A DNA stretch of 64,000 nt from Mesorhizobium loti R88b (GCF_013170845.1 NZ_CP033367.1:3845001-3909000); one strand, 5' to 3'; positions 42,281 through 51,609 are shown, numbered from the stretch's first letter. Notes: generated by a model from the letters alone, not told the origin. Translations and numbers: made by a program.

Positions 42281-44842
42281 ATGGCAGAGTTTCCGAAAAA
42301 GGCGAAGGTCGTCATCATTGGCCTCGGCGGTATCGTCGGCGCATCGATCGCCCATCATCTGATCGAACGCGGATGGGATGACATCGTCGGCATCGACAAG
42401 TCGGGCATCCCGACCGACATCGGCTCGACCGCGCACGCCTCCGACTTCTGCTACACGACCAGCCATGATTTCCTGTCCTGCTGGACGACGCTCTATTCCA
42501 TCGATTTCTACGAGAAGATGGGTCACTACGCGCGCATCGGTGGCCTTGAAGTGGCCCGCGTCGGCGACGACGGCCGCATGGACGAGATCAAGCGCAAGAT
42601 CGCCTCGGCAAAGGCTTTTGGAACACGCGCGCGCCTGATCGAACCGGCCGAGATCAAGGAAAAATTCCCGCTCATCGAAGAGGGGATGGTGCAGGGCGGC
42701 CTTTGGGATCCGGATGCAGGCCTGGTCATCCCGCGCTCGCAGACCGTTGCCGGCAAGCTGGTCGACCAGGCGGAAGCGTCGGGCAAGCTGAAATCCTTCG
42801 CCAACACGTCGGCCAGGTCGCTTGTCGTCAAGGACGGCCGCATCACTGGTGTCGTGACCGATCGCGGCACGATCGAGGCCGATTACGTCATCGTCTGTGC
42901 CGGCATCTGGGGCCGGCTGATCGCGGAAATGGTCGGCGAAGATCTGCCCGTCATGCCGATCGACCATCCGCTGACCTTCTTCGGGCCGTACAATGAGTTT
43001 GCCGGCACCGGCAAGGAGATCGGCTGGCCGCTGCTGCGCGACCAGGGCAACTCGGCCTATATGCGCGACACCGGCGATCCCAAGACCGCCGAGGGCGGCC
43101 AGATCGAATGGGGCTATTACGAAGAAAACAACCCGCGCCTTTGCCATCCGCGCGATCTCCTCGAAAAGCATGAGGCGCGGCTGTCGCCCTCGCAGCGCGA
43201 CCTCGACATGGAGCAGATCCTGGCGCCGCTCGAACGCGCCATGGAACTGACGCCGATCCTGGGCGAGCTCGGCTACAACGAAAGCCATTCCTTCAACGGC
43301 CTCTTGCAGGTGACCGCCGATGGCGGCCCGTCGATGGGCGAGAGCCAGAAGGTGAGGGGTCTCTGGTATGCCGTCGCCATCTGGGTCAAGGACGGCCCCG
43401 GCATGGGCAAGTTGATCGCCGACTGGATGACGGATGGCCGCACCGCGATCGACCATCACGCCATCGACTATGCGCGCTTCTATCCGCACCAGACGAAGGA
43501 GCAGTTCATCTGGGATCGCTGCACCGAGACGGCGATGAAGGTCTACAATCCGGCTGTGCATCCCCGCGAACCGTTCTCCAAGGGCCGCAACGTCAGGCGC
43601 TCGCCGTTCTGGGAACGCGAAAAGGAACTTGGCGGCTATTTCATGGAACTGGGCGGCTGGGAACGCGCCCATGGCTATGCTGCTAACGAACACCTGCTGG
43701 AGAAGTATGGCAACCGGGTTCCCGTTCGTGAGAACGAATGGGACAACCGCCATTTCTGGCGCGTCTCCAATGCCGAGCATCTGGCGATGAGCGAGGATTG
43801 CGGCATCGTCAATCTCTCGCACTTCTCGATGTATGACATCGAGGGACCCGACCATGTCGCACTGCTGGAGTGGCTGTGCGCGGCCAAGGTCGGCGGCGAC
43901 AACAACATCGGCAAGGGCATCTACACCCACTTCCTCGACGAGGAGGGCATGGTGCGCGCCGACTTCACCGTCATCCGCATGGCTGACCGCTGCCGTCTGA
44001 TCGACGGCGCCGATGCCGGTCCGCGCGACTTCCGCTACATGCAGCGCACCGCGCAGGACAAAGGCTTCGACGTCACCATCACCGATGTGACGGAAAAATA
44101 CGTCACCATCGGCATCTGGGGTCCGAACGCGCGCGCGACGCTGCAGAAGGTCGTCGAGAATCCGGATGGCCTGTCGCTGGAGAACTTCCCGTTCGCGGCA
44201 ATCAAACCGGTCAGGATCGGCGGCAAGGACGTCACCGCTTTCCGCATTTCCTATGTCGGCGAGCAGGGCTGGGAACTGCATATGCGCTACGAGGACGGCC
44301 TCGCCGTCTGGGATGCGCTGCGCTCGACCGGCGTGATGCCGTTCGGTGTGGAGACCTATGCCAATACGCGGCGCATGGAAAAGAGCCTGCGGCTGCAGAA
44401 CGCCGACCTTCTGACCGAGTACAATCTGCTCGAAGCCGACCTCGCGCGTCCGAAGGTCAAGGAGAATGATTTCTGCGGCAAGGCCAAGCATGTCGAGTAC
44501 CGCGCGCGTGAGCACCAGCCGGCGACGTTGTGTACGCTGGTGATGACGGAAAACACCGATTCCAAGGGTGTGGCGCGTTATCCGGTCGGCATCATGCCGG
44601 TGCTGGATCCCACCACCGGAGAGACGCTGGTCGACGAGCTCGGCCGCCGCTCCTTCACCACATCGGTCGCCTATGGCCCGACGATCGGCAAGAACATCGC
44701 GCTTGCCTATCTGCCGCACGCCTATGCGCAGGAAGGCCGCAAGCTCAACGTCGAGTATTTCGGCGAGACCTATCCGGTTGAAGTCGCCGGCGTCGGCTAC
44801 AAGCCGCTCTACGACCCGGAGAATCTCAAGCCGCGCAGCTGA
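42281..44842 (+). CDS. FAD-dependent dehydrogenase with GcvT C-terminal domain (third copy)
   Basis: 853 aa from the ATG at 42281, with GGAG nine bases upstream. It carries VVIIGLGGIVGASIAHHLIERG, and the region DIGSTAHASDFCYTTSHDF replaces the SGTTWHAAG of the other two copies, so flavin attachment or specificity may differ. The GcvT part includes GIVNLSHFSMYDIEG, GEQGWELHM and NTRRMEKSLRLQNADLL. It likely oxidises an N- or O-methylated amine/acid and passes formaldehyde to folate. It stands alone, with a clear terminator downstream. Aromatic O-demethylase (LigM-like/DesA) relatives are GcvT proteins too, but the FAD half argues for an amine substrate. Confidence 0.86.
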   Translation: MAEFPKKAKVVIIGLGGIVGASIAHHLIERGWDDIVGIDKSGIPTDIGSTAHASDFCYTTSHDFLSCWTTLYSIDFYEKMGHYARIGGLEVARVGDDGRMDEIKRKIASAKAFGTRARLIEPAEIKEKFPLIEEGMVQGGLWDPDAGLVIPRSQTVAGKLVDQAEASGKLKSFANTSARSLVVKDGRITGVVTDRGTIEADYVIVCAGIWGRLIAEMVGEDLPVMPIDHPLTFFGPYNEFAGTGKEIGWPLLRDQGNSAYMRDTGDPKTAEGGQIEWGYYEENNPRLCHPRDLLEKHEARLSPSQRDLDMEQILAPLERAMELTPILGELGYNESHSFNGLLQVTADGGPSMGESQKVRGLWYAVAIWVKDGPGMGKLIADWMTDGRTAIDHHAIDYARFYPHQTKEQFIWDRCTETAMKVYNPAVHPREPFSKGRNVRRSPFWEREKELGGYFMELGGWERAHGYAANEHLLEKYGNRVPVRENEWDNRHFWRVSNAEHLAMSEDCGIVNLSHFSMYDIEGPDHVALLEWLCAAKVGGDNNIGKGIYTHFLDEEGMVRADFTVIRMADRCRLIDGADAGPRDFRYMQRTAQDKGFDVTITDVTEKYVTIGIWGPNARATLQKVVENPDGLSLENFPFAAIKPVRIGGKDVTAFRISYVGEQGWELHMRYEDGLAVWDALRSTGVMPFGVETYANTRRMEKSLRLQNADLLTEYNLLEADLARPKVKENDFCGKAKHVEYRAREHQPATLCTLVMTENTDSKGVARYPVGIMPVLDPTTGETLVDELGRRSFTTSVAYGPTIGKNIALAYLPHAYAQEGRKLNVEYFGETYPVEVAGVGYKPLYDPENLKPRS

Positions 44843-44870
44843 TCGCCCGGCGGAGCAACGGACGGATCGC

Positions 44871-44905
44871 AAAAGCCTGGCTTCGAGCCGGGCTTTTGTC
44901 TTTTT
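44871..44905 (+). terminator. Rho-independent terminator
   Basis: AAAAGCCTGGC and GCCGGGCTTTT pair around a TTCGA loop, followed by GTCTTTTT. It ends the dehydrogenase transcript. Confidence 0.85.
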
Positions 44906-44927
44906 AAGAGGATGATTCTCGCTTACC
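44890..44927. repeat. Imperfect direct repeat, left copy (flanks the M50 gene)
   Basis: GGGCTTTT followed, 24 bp from its start, by GATTCTCGCTTACC. The same two blocks with identical spacing occur at 45830-45867; 28 of 38 bases agree. The pair brackets exactly the M50 protease gene. Confidence 0.7.
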
Positions 44928-44942
44928 GTCGAGACGGGCGGA

Positions 44943-45770
44943 GTGAGGCACTTGCAACGGTTCAGCTGGGACAAGAAGAACGATGCGTTCGTGTTCACGA
45001 CCAGCGGAAACGTTCCCGTTCGTGTCCGTTGGACCTTTGCTGTTCCAATTATCTTGCCTTTTCTGCATGAGTGGTCGACGCGGCCGATGGACGCCCTGAT
45101 CCATACGTTCGTATTTGCCGTGCTGTTCTTCGTGTCGGTGTTTTTGCATGAACTGGCGCATGTATGGGCAGCGCGCCGACAAGGCATCGGAACCGAGAGA
45201 ATAGAACTCTATCTCTTTGGCGGGCTTGCTTACTTCAAGCAGGGCGTAGCCTCGTCGCGTGGTTGGGCATGGATCGCATTTGCGGGTCCATTGGCGAACA
45301 TCGTTTTGGCGGCGGGGCTCGCTGCTTCCTACTATCTCCTCGTGGCGCAGCTGCCCGTTGAGGTGCATAGTCTCTTCAATTCGCCACCTCCAAGGCCGGT
45401 CAACCTTCTGGAATGGATGCTTTGGATCGGCGCTTTGCTGAACGCGGCGCTCTTTGTATTCAACATTCTCCCCGCCTATCCCCTCGATGGCAGCATGATT
45501 GCGCAGCATCTGCTTGCACGACGCTTCGGAAGCGGCACAGCAGCGCGGATTGTCGGCTTCTGTGGCGTCGTCCTCTCGATTTTGCGTTTTGTAGTGATCC
45601 TTGCCGCTGCCATTTCAGGCGTCCTGCTATGGCTTCCGCCAGCGTTCAAGCCAAATTGGCGAGCGTTTCGCGGCACAGGCAAGAAGAAATCCAATCCGCC
45701 GCGCCCGGCAGTCGAGGCCAACGATGACGTGGAGTGGCGCGGCAAGGGCGGATGGCCGATCAACAAATGA
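44943..45770 (+). CDS. Site-2-protease family (M50) zinc membrane protease
   Basis: 275 aa with a GTG start. HELAH at residues 69-73 inside a transmembrane segment and NILPAYPLDG at 174-183 are the metal-binding motifs of S2P proteases, here of the SpoIVFB/Rv2625c-like group without a CBS domain. It would cleave membrane-embedded substrates, typically in stress signalling. Codons such as AGA and ATA and a lower GC than neighbours hint at transfer. It is bracketed by an imperfect 38-bp direct repeat (44890-44927 and 45830-45867). The target is unknown. Confidence 0.9.
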   Translation: MRHLQRFSWDKKNDAFVFTTSGNVPVRVRWTFAVPIILPFLHEWSTRPMDALIHTFVFAVLFFVSVFLHELAHVWAARRQGIGTERIELYLFGGLAYFKQGVASSRGWAWIAFAGPLANIVLAAGLAASYYLLVAQLPVEVHSLFNSPPPRPVNLLEWMLWIGALLNAALFVFNILPAYPLDGSMIAQHLLARRFGSGTAARIVGFCGVVLSILRFVVILAAAISGVLLWLPPAFKPNWRAFRGTGKKKSNPPRPAVEANDDVEWRGKGGWPINK

Positions 45771-45819
45771 TATCCGTGCGGCCTAGCCGCTGTTAAGCTC
45801 AGTCGTGACGGATGCGAAA

Positions 45820-45839
45820 CCGACTCCTCGGGCTTTTTT
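45820..45839 (+). terminator. Weak rho-independent terminator after the M50 gene
   Basis: Short stem CCGA/TCGG with a CTCC loop followed by GC and six T residues. The T-tract is good, the stem weak. Confidence 0.4.
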
Positions 45840-45867
45840 CTTTGCCACGAAGAGATTCTCGCTTACC
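45830..45867. repeat. Imperfect direct repeat, right copy
   Basis: Partner of 44890-44927: GGGCTTTT, same spacing, then GATTCTCGCTTACC, 9 bp before the DUF1194 gene start. Confidence 0.7.
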
Positions 45868-45875
45868 CTTGCGGC

Positions 45876-46724
45876 ATGTCTGCTTTCGCCCGCGCAAGAC
45901 ATTTCCTTTCCGGCTGCGCCGCGCTGGCGCTGATGCTCTGGCTGGCGCCGGGATCCCGCGCCGACGAGCCGGTCGATGTCGAGCTGGTGCTGGCGGTCGA
46001 CGTTTCGCTGTCGATGTCGGCGGACGAACTCGAGATCCAGCGCCATGGCTACGCCGCGGCGCTGACGCATGACAATGTGCTTCAGGCGATCGCCGATGGC
46101 GCCTATGGTAAGATCGCCGTCACTTATGTCGAATGGGCCGGCACCACCTGGCAGAAGGTCATCGTGCCGTGGACGGTGATTGCCAGCCGGGCCGATGCGG
46201 AAAAAGTGGTGGCGCAGCTCGATGCCCATCCTCCCGACAGCGCGCGGCGTACGTCGATCTCCGGGGCGATGGAGTTCGGTGCGGACCTGTTCGCCGAAAG
46301 TGGCTACCAGGGGACCAAGCGGGTGATCGACATTTCTGGCGACGGACCCAACAACCAGGGCGCGCCGGTCAATCTCACCCGCGACGGCGTGGTCAGGCAA
46401 GGCATCATCATCAACGGCCTGCCGCTGATGACCCGAGGCGGATTGTCCGGCGCCTACGACGTCAACAATCTCGACCGCTACTACAGCGACTGTGTGATCG
46501 GCGGCCCGGGAGCCTTCATGATCCCGGTCAACGACTGGACGCAATTTCCCGAAGCCATACGCCGCAAGCTGGTGCTGGAACTCGCCGGTCCCGCGTCGCC
46601 GCAATGGGCGGCGGAGGAGGCGGATCATCCGCCAGTGGTGCTGGCTCAGGACAAGCCCTCCAGCGATTGTCAGATCGGCGAGAAGATGTGGCGCAACCGC
46701 GGTGGGATACCCGACAGCCGCTAG
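45876..46724 (+). CDS. Exported DUF1194 / von Willebrand A-like protein
   Basis: 282 aa. A signal peptide (SGCAALALMLWLAPGSRA) is followed by DVELVLAVDVSLSMSADELEIQRHGYAAAL, a VWA fold with the MIDAS DxSxS motif, then IDISGDGPNNQG, characteristic of DUF1194. It should bind a divalent metal in the periplasm and mediate protein contact. The biological role of the family is unknown. It is followed after 87 bp by a crystallin-like gene on the same strand. Confidence 0.88.
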   Translation: MSAFARARHFLSGCAALALMLWLAPGSRADEPVDVELVLAVDVSLSMSADELEIQRHGYAAALTHDNVLQAIADGAYGKIAVTYVEWAGTTWQKVIVPWTVIASRADAEKVVAQLDAHPPDSARRTSISGAMEFGADLFAESGYQGTKRVIDISGDGPNNQGAPVNLTRDGVVRQGIIINGLPLMTRGGLSGAYDVNNLDRYYSDCVIGGPGAFMIPVNDWTQFPEAIRRKLVLELAGPASPQWAAEEADHPPVVLAQDKPSSDCQIGEKMWRNRGGIPDSR

Positions 46725-46811
46725 GCTCTTCTTGCGGCCGCAGCATTGGCAAACTGGCTGGATCGCGCTATCCAGCCGCTGGGGGCCGCGGTCCAACCGA
46801 GGAAACATCAG

Positions 46812-47153
46812 ATGAAACGCCTTGCCATCCTGACGGCTATCGCGTCCGTGCTTTTTGCCGACGGCGCCAGCGCCCAATACAACGATCAGCCTGCCTGCGT
46901 CATGTTCGAGCACGCGAATTTTCGCGGGCGCTCGATCGAGATGCAGGCCGACGATTCGGTCAGTTTTCGCGGCGGCCAGTTCTGGAATGACCGCGTGTCG
47001 TCGGTCTTCGTTCGCCGCGGCTGCAGCCTCGCTGCCTATGAGGATACGCGAATGGGCGGCCGTTCGATCGAAATCAGGCGCAGGGCCCGTGAGCTCGGAG
47101 GCGACTGGAACGACCGCATCTCATCGGCCGAGTGCGTCTGCGACGGATACTAG
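46812..47153 (+). CDS. Exported beta/gamma-crystallin-fold protein
   Basis: 113 aa from the ATG at 46812 (MKRLAILTAIASVLFADGASA signal peptide). The mature part has the two Greek-key repeats of crystallins: CVMFEHANFRGRSIEMQADD and CSLAAYEDTRMGGRSIEIRR, each with the Y/F-x-x-x-x-F/M-x-G pattern, and WNDRVSSVFV / WNDRISSAECV. Such proteins often bind calcium. Four cysteines in the mature chain could form disulfides. Not in an obvious operon beyond the DUF1194 gene. Confidence 0.85.
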   Translation: MKRLAILTAIASVLFADGASAQYNDQPACVMFEHANFRGRSIEMQADDSVSFRGGQFWNDRVSSVFVRRGCSLAAYEDTRMGGRSIEIRRRARELGGDWNDRISSAECVCDGY

Positions 47154-47174
47154 TCCCTGGCAGGCCGGAGCTAT

Positions 47175-48023
47175 TCACCTAAGCGCGGTTCGGATCATTG
47201 TTTCGAACCCGCTGGCCATGCCTGTGGGCGACGCGACTTCGCCCGCCGACCTGGGGACCCTTCCCGGCGTCTTGTTGGCGTCCATCAGGTAGGATTTGCC
47301 GTCGTGAACCGCAAAATCGAACTTGCCATAGTCAAACCCCAACTCCTCGCGGCGACGGCGCAGGTCATCAGGGACAGCACAAGGCTCGCTGCGGAAAACG
47401 CCGGGGCCTTTGACCATGGAACCGCGTGAAACAAAACGGCCGCAGAAATCATAGCCGCCACAAAAGACCCAGAAGCGCAGGGCGAAGCCATCTTCCACGA
47501 CTTCGGGCAGGAACCGTTCGACAAGGAAGTCCGGATCCGCGAAGAAATCCGCGGGCACATCCGACGCCCGATCGAACAGCTGGTAGTCCCTCATGGCTCT
47601 TGCGGCGGGAAAGGGCGCCGGCTTGCCTGCGCGCCGGGCCCGGCGATTAAGACGCTCTTCCGGCACGCCTCCGCTGTTCAGCACAGGTTTGACGATGACC
47701 GGTCCCGTCCAGCCATCACCAGGCACGACCCTTGCCTGACTGATCCGTCCCTTGGAGATATCGGACACAGCAAGATTGAGGCATAGCGGAAAGCTGCGTC
47801 CATAGTCGACATAGGCTGGGTCGACGTACGTGGCGTCGATGTGAAGGACCGCGACATCTCCCTTCATCCTGTTCGATGGTCCCTGCGCGACCGTCCACGA
47901 GTGGCCGCGCATGCGCAGGTCTTCGAGAATTGCGTGGATCATATAGCCGCTGTCGGATCGCCGAAAAAACTTTCGCTCGATCAGTCGATCGTACTCGTGC
48001 GTGATCACCACGATGTGCGCCAT
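47175..48023 (-). CDS. ATP-grasp-like protein of unknown function
   Basis: 282 aa. The layout resembles an ATP-grasp ligase: N-terminal Rossmann-like part (HIVVITHEYDRLI), central GPVIVKPVLNSGG with the ATP-binding lysine, and C-terminal FDFAVHDGKSYLMDANKTPG, where D and N would be metal ligands. The glycine-rich loop is weak, so activity is uncertain. It diverges from the methyltransferase gene at 48115 across 91 bp. Such pairs sometimes modify peptides or amino acids, but no precursor is visible. Confidence 0.6.
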   Translation of the reverse strand: MAHIVVITHEYDRLIERKFFRRSDSGYMIHAILEDLRMRGHSWTVAQGPSNRMKGDVAVLHIDATYVDPAYVDYGRSFPLCLNLAVSDISKGRISQARVVPGDGWTGPVIVKPVLNSGGVPEERLNRRARRAGKPAPFPAARAMRDYQLFDRASDVPADFFADPDFLVERFLPEVVEDGFALRFWVFCGGYDFCGRFVSRGSMVKGPGVFRSEPCAVPDDLRRRREELGFDYGKFDFAVHDGKSYLMDANKTPGRVPRSAGEVASPTGMASGFETMIRTALR

Positions 48024-48114
48024 TCGGCCCCCCGGCCATCTTTCACTTCAGACGGTGATAATATACTGGAATCCGCCGGGGCAAAGTGCTTAGCACGACA
48101 AGGGGGCGAGGGGC

Positions 48115-48909
48115 ATGTCCGACCTGTGGGCCAATCTGTTCCGTACATGGGATCTCATAAAGGCGCCGCTGCGGCCTCCCGCCGATGTCGTCGACGTTAT
48201 GAAACGCCTGATCGATACAGACCGCGCCGAGATGGCTCTGCTTGGCGTCACGCCGGAATTGGCAAGGCTCGGCAAGTCCTTGGTGGCGATAGACGCCAAC
48301 CCGCATATGATCGGCGCGTTGTGGATCGGCGATAGCGCGACCCGCAAGGTGGTTCTGGGAAACTGGCTCGATCTTCCATTGCTGGACAACAGCATCGACG
48401 CAATTGTCGGCGACGGTTGTCTTTCGGCCGTGACGAGCGAGGCTCAGCGGCTTCGGTGCCTGGAGGAAATGGCCAGGGTGCTGAGACCGGGTGGCCGGGC
48501 GGCCATCCGGCTTTTTGCGCGCCCGGCCGTGACCGAGCCGCTCGATGCAATAAGGGCCGATGCGTTGGGCGGCAGGATCAAGGCGCTGGCCGAGATCGTC
48601 CTGCGGGCCGCGCTGTCGCTTCCTGCCGCGGCGCCCGACTATGGGTTGAAGATGTCCGCCGTTCTGGACGCCATCAACGAGATGTTCGGTGACCGGAAGG
48701 AATTAATGGCGGCAGGCGCATGGGAGCAGGATGCCTTCGCTTTCATCGACCTGTATCAGGGGTCCGATACGATATGCTGCTGGCTGAACGAGGCGATCCA
48801 CGTGGCGGAGGCTGCACGTTACTTTGCCGATGTCCGTCTCGTGCCAAGCGGTACCTACCCGGTCGCCGATCGCTGTCCGATCCTTCTGCTTGGCTCGCCG
48901 CACCGGTAG
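48115..48909 (+). CDS. Class I SAM-dependent methyltransferase
   Basis: 264 aa. The Rossmann core is visible as SLVAIDANPHMI (acidic end of strand 2), NWLDLPLLDNSIDAIVGDG (motif around strand 4) and EMARVLRPGGRAAIRLFARP, a Methyltransf_11/25-like pattern. The glycine-rich motif I is degenerate (LLGVTPELARLG). Substrate unknown. GGGGCGAGGGGC lies just before the ATG. It is divergent from the ATP-grasp-like gene. Confidence 0.75.
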   Translation: MSDLWANLFRTWDLIKAPLRPPADVVDVMKRLIDTDRAEMALLGVTPELARLGKSLVAIDANPHMIGALWIGDSATRKVVLGNWLDLPLLDNSIDAIVGDGCLSAVTSEAQRLRCLEEMARVLRPGGRAAIRLFARPAVTEPLDAIRADALGGRIKALAEIVLRAALSLPAAAPDYGLKMSAVLDAINEMFGDRKELMAAGAWEQDAFAFIDLYQGSDTICCWLNEAIHVAEAARYFADVRLVPSGTYPVADRCPILLLGSPHR

Positions 48910-49015
48910 CGAAAGTCTCGCACGGTTCTTGGAATGGAACACGTTCCTGTTGATTGACAAGCCGATTGGCGTCTGTGAGACAATTCTCCCGAGATAAAAC
49001 AAAAGGGGAACTCAT

Positions 49016-49966
49016 ATGAACAGGATCGCCGTTTTTGCCGCAACTTTGACGCTTGCCGCCGGTCTGTCCGCGCCGGTGATGGCCGCCACATCGGTCACCA
49101 TCGGCATCAGCGGCTGGACCGGCTTCGCGCCGCTGACGCTTGCCAAGCAGGCAGGCCTCTTCGAGAAGCATGGGCTCGACGTGACGTTGAAGAAGGTGCC
49201 GCAGGCCAGCCGTCCGCTCGCCATTGCCAGCGGCGACCTGCAATGCGCCGCCACCACGGTCGAAACCTGGCTGGTGTGGAACGCCAGCGGGGTGACCACC
49301 AAGCAGATCTTCCAGCTCGACAAATCCTATGGCGCCGACGGTATTGTCGCCCGCAACGACATCAAGACCGTCGCCGATCTCAAGGGCAAGAACGTCGCCT
49401 CCTCGGCGCCGGGCACGTCGCCCTATTTCATGCTGGCCTGGGTGCTGAACAAGGCCGGCATGTCGACGAAGGATGTGACCGTCGTCAACCTTGAGCCGGA
49501 CGCGGCGGCGCAGGCCTTCCTTGCCGGGCAGAACGATGCAGCGGTCACCTATGAGCCATTCATCTCGGCGGTGCGCGACAAGTCCGATCAGGGGCACATC
49601 CTGGCCACCACACTCGACTACCCGATGGTGCTCGACACGGTCGGCTGCACGCCCGAATTCCTCAAGGCCAATCCCGACGCCGCCAAGGCGCTGGCCGACA
49701 GCTATTTCGAAGCGCTCGACCTGATCAAGAAGGATCCGCAGAAATCCTACGAGATCATGGGCGCCGACGTGAAACAGTCGGCCAAGGAATTCGAGGATTC
49801 TGCCAAGTATCTGAAATGGGCTGATAAGGCCGATAACAAGCAGTTCTTCACCAAGGAATTCCAGGATTTCTCCAAGACCGCCGGCGATCTGCTGCTGCAG
49901 ATGGGGCTGATCAAGGAAGCACCAGATGTCACCACGCTGGCCGACACCAGCGCGGTGGCGAACTGA
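49016..49966 (+). CDS. ABC transporter substrate-binding protein, NitT/TauT type
   Basis: 316 aa. Signal peptide NRIAVFAATLTLAAGLSAPVMA, then TSVTIGISGWTGFAPLTLAKQAGLFEKHGLDVTLKKV, the standard start of NitT/TauT binding proteins, and LKGKNVASSAPGTSPYFMLAWVL. Ligands of the family include taurine, alkanesulfonates, pyrimidines and urea-like compounds; this one cannot be resolved. It is preceded by AAAAGGGGA as ribosome binding site. It forms an operon with the permease and ATPase, and the GlxA-family regulator converges on it. Confidence 0.9.
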   Translation: MNRIAVFAATLTLAAGLSAPVMAATSVTIGISGWTGFAPLTLAKQAGLFEKHGLDVTLKKVPQASRPLAIASGDLQCAATTVETWLVWNASGVTTKQIFQLDKSYGADGIVARNDIKTVADLKGKNVASSAPGTSPYFMLAWVLNKAGMSTKDVTVVNLEPDAAAQAFLAGQNDAAVTYEPFISAVRDKSDQGHILATTLDYPMVLDTVGCTPEFLKANPDAAKALADSYFEALDLIKKDPQKSYEIMGADVKQSAKEFEDSAKYLKWADKADNKQFFTKEFQDFSKTAGDLLLQMGLIKEAPDVTTLADTSAVAN

Positions 49967-50033
49967 CAGTCTCACCTTTGCCCATCAAGCGGCGGCGCCT
50001 GGCGCCGCCGCTTCCCGCTGACAAAGGATAAAG

Positions 50034-50807
50034 ATGCGCCCCTTGCATCCAGTCTCGCCGGGTCTGCGAACCGTGCTCGGCATTTCCTTCTTCGTGCTGT
50101 TCATCGCCTTTTGGGCGTGGATCACGCTTGGCGGCCACGTTAACCGCATCTTCCTCGCCGATCCGCTGTCGATGCTCAAGGACGGCTGGCGGCTGCTGGT
50201 CGAGGACCGTTTCTGGCTCGACATACTCATAACCATCTGGCGCGTCTTCGGCGGCTTTGTGCTGGCCTCCGTCGTCGCCGTGCCGATCGGCATCGCGATG
50301 GGCGCCTGGAAGCCGGTGGAGGCGTTCCTGGAGCCCTTCGTCTCCTTCGCCCGCTATCTGCCGGCCTCGGCCTTCATTCCGCTGCTTATCCTGTGGGCCG
50401 GCATCGGCGAGCTGGAAAAGCTGCTGGTCATCTTCGTCGGCTCGGTGTTCCAGATCATCCTGATCGTCGCCGTCAAGGTCGGCTCCACGCGACGCGATCT
50501 GGTCGAGGCGGCCTACACGCTGGGCTCCACCAACAATGGCATCGTTCGCCGGGTGATCATGCCGGCCAATGCGCCGGAGATCGCCGAGACGCTGCGCCTC
50601 GTGCTCGGCTGGGCCTGGACCTATGTCATCGTCGCCGAGCTGATCGGTTCGTCCTCGGGCATCGGCTACATGATCATCAACAGCCAGTCGCGGCTGGCGA
50701 CCGGACAGATCATCTTCGGCATCATCGTCATCGGGCTGATCGGGCTGTTGTCCGATTTCGCCTTCAAGGCATTCAACCGCTGGCTCTTCCCGTGGAGCCT
50801 GGCATGA
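50034..50807 (+). CDS. ABC transporter permease, NitT/TauT type
   Basis: 257 aa with about six membrane segments. The EAA-loop region LVEAAYTLGSTNNGIVRRVIMPANAPEIAETLRL is characteristic of TauC/SsuC permeases. It is 67 bp after the binding protein and overlaps the ATPase gene by 4 bp. Confidence 0.94.
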   Translation: MRPLHPVSPGLRTVLGISFFVLFIAFWAWITLGGHVNRIFLADPLSMLKDGWRLLVEDRFWLDILITIWRVFGGFVLASVVAVPIGIAMGAWKPVEAFLEPFVSFARYLPASAFIPLLILWAGIGELEKLLVIFVGSVFQIILIVAVKVGSTRRDLVEAAYTLGSTNNGIVRRVIMPANAPEIAETLRLVLGWAWTYVIVAELIGSSSGIGYMIINSQSRLATGQIIFGIIVIGLIGLLSDFAFKAFNRWLFPWSLA

Positions 50808-51601
50808 GCAAGCTTCTCATCGAAGGCGTGTCCCGTACCTTTGCCGGCGTGCGCGGCGGACAGCCGGTCAAGGCGCTGATGCCGGTCGACCTGGCGGTCG
50901 CCGCCAACGATTTCATCACCATCCTGGGGCCGTCAGGCTGCGGAAAGTCGACGCTGCTCAGGATCGTCGCCGGCCTCGAGGCGCCGAGCGAAGGCCGCGT
51001 GCTGCTCGACGGCAAGGCGGTGACGCGGCCGGGACCGGATCGCGGCATGGTCTTCCAGTCCTACACGCTGTTCCCGTGGCTGACGGTGGCCGAAAACATC
51101 GGGTTCGGCCTGCGCGAACGCGGCATGGCGCAGAAGGAGCGGGACGGAATCGTCGCCTCCTATGTCGATCTGGTCGGGCTGAAGGGGTTCGAGAACCATT
51201 GGCCAAAGCAGCTGTCCGGCGGAATGCAGCAGCGTACGGCAATTGCCCGCGCTCTCGCCAACGATCCCGAGATCCTGTTGCTGGACGAGCCGTTCGGCGC
51301 GCTCGACAACCAGACACGCGGGCTGATGCAGGAGCTGCTGCTCGGCATCTGGGAACGGCGCAAGAAGACGGTGCTGTTCGTTACCCACGACATCGAGGAG
51401 GCGATCTTCATGGCTTCGCGCGTCATCGTGATGACGGCGCGGCCGGGTCGCATCAAGTCGGATGTCGCCATCGACCTGCCGCATCCGCGCCACTACACGC
51501 TGAAGACCAGTCCGGAATTCTCCGCGCTGAAGGCGCGGCTGACCGAGGATATCCGCGTCGAGGCGATGCGCACGGCGCAGGCGCAGCCGGCAGAGGCTTG
51601 A
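50804..51601 (+). CDS. ABC transporter ATP-binding protein, NitT/TauT type
   Basis: 265 aa from the ATG at 50804, overlapping the permease stop. Walker A GPSGCGKST, Q-loop FQSYTLFPW, signature LSGGMQQRTAIARA, Walker B ILLLDEPFGALD and H-loop VTHD are complete. It is a paralogue of the ATPase at 5857. The gene ends eight bases before the stop of the regulator on the opposite strand. Confidence 0.95.
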   Translation: MSKLLIEGVSRTFAGVRGGQPVKALMPVDLAVAANDFITILGPSGCGKSTLLRIVAGLEAPSEGRVLLDGKAVTRPGPDRGMVFQSYTLFPWLTVAENIGFGLRERGMAQKERDGIVASYVDLVGLKGFENHWPKQLSGGMQQRTAIARALANDPEILLLDEPFGALDNQTRGLMQELLLGIWERRKKTVLFVTHDIEEAIFMASRVIVMTARPGRIKSDVAIDLPHPRHYTLKTSPEFSALKARLTEDIRVEAMRTAQAQPAEA

Positions 51602-51609
51602 TCCAGGGA

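Noticed and set aside
42224..45187. Very long open frame antisense to the third GcvT-fused dehydrogenase
   Set aside because: It mirrors the real gene, has no family motif and reflects high GC codon use (few stop codons on the opposite strand).
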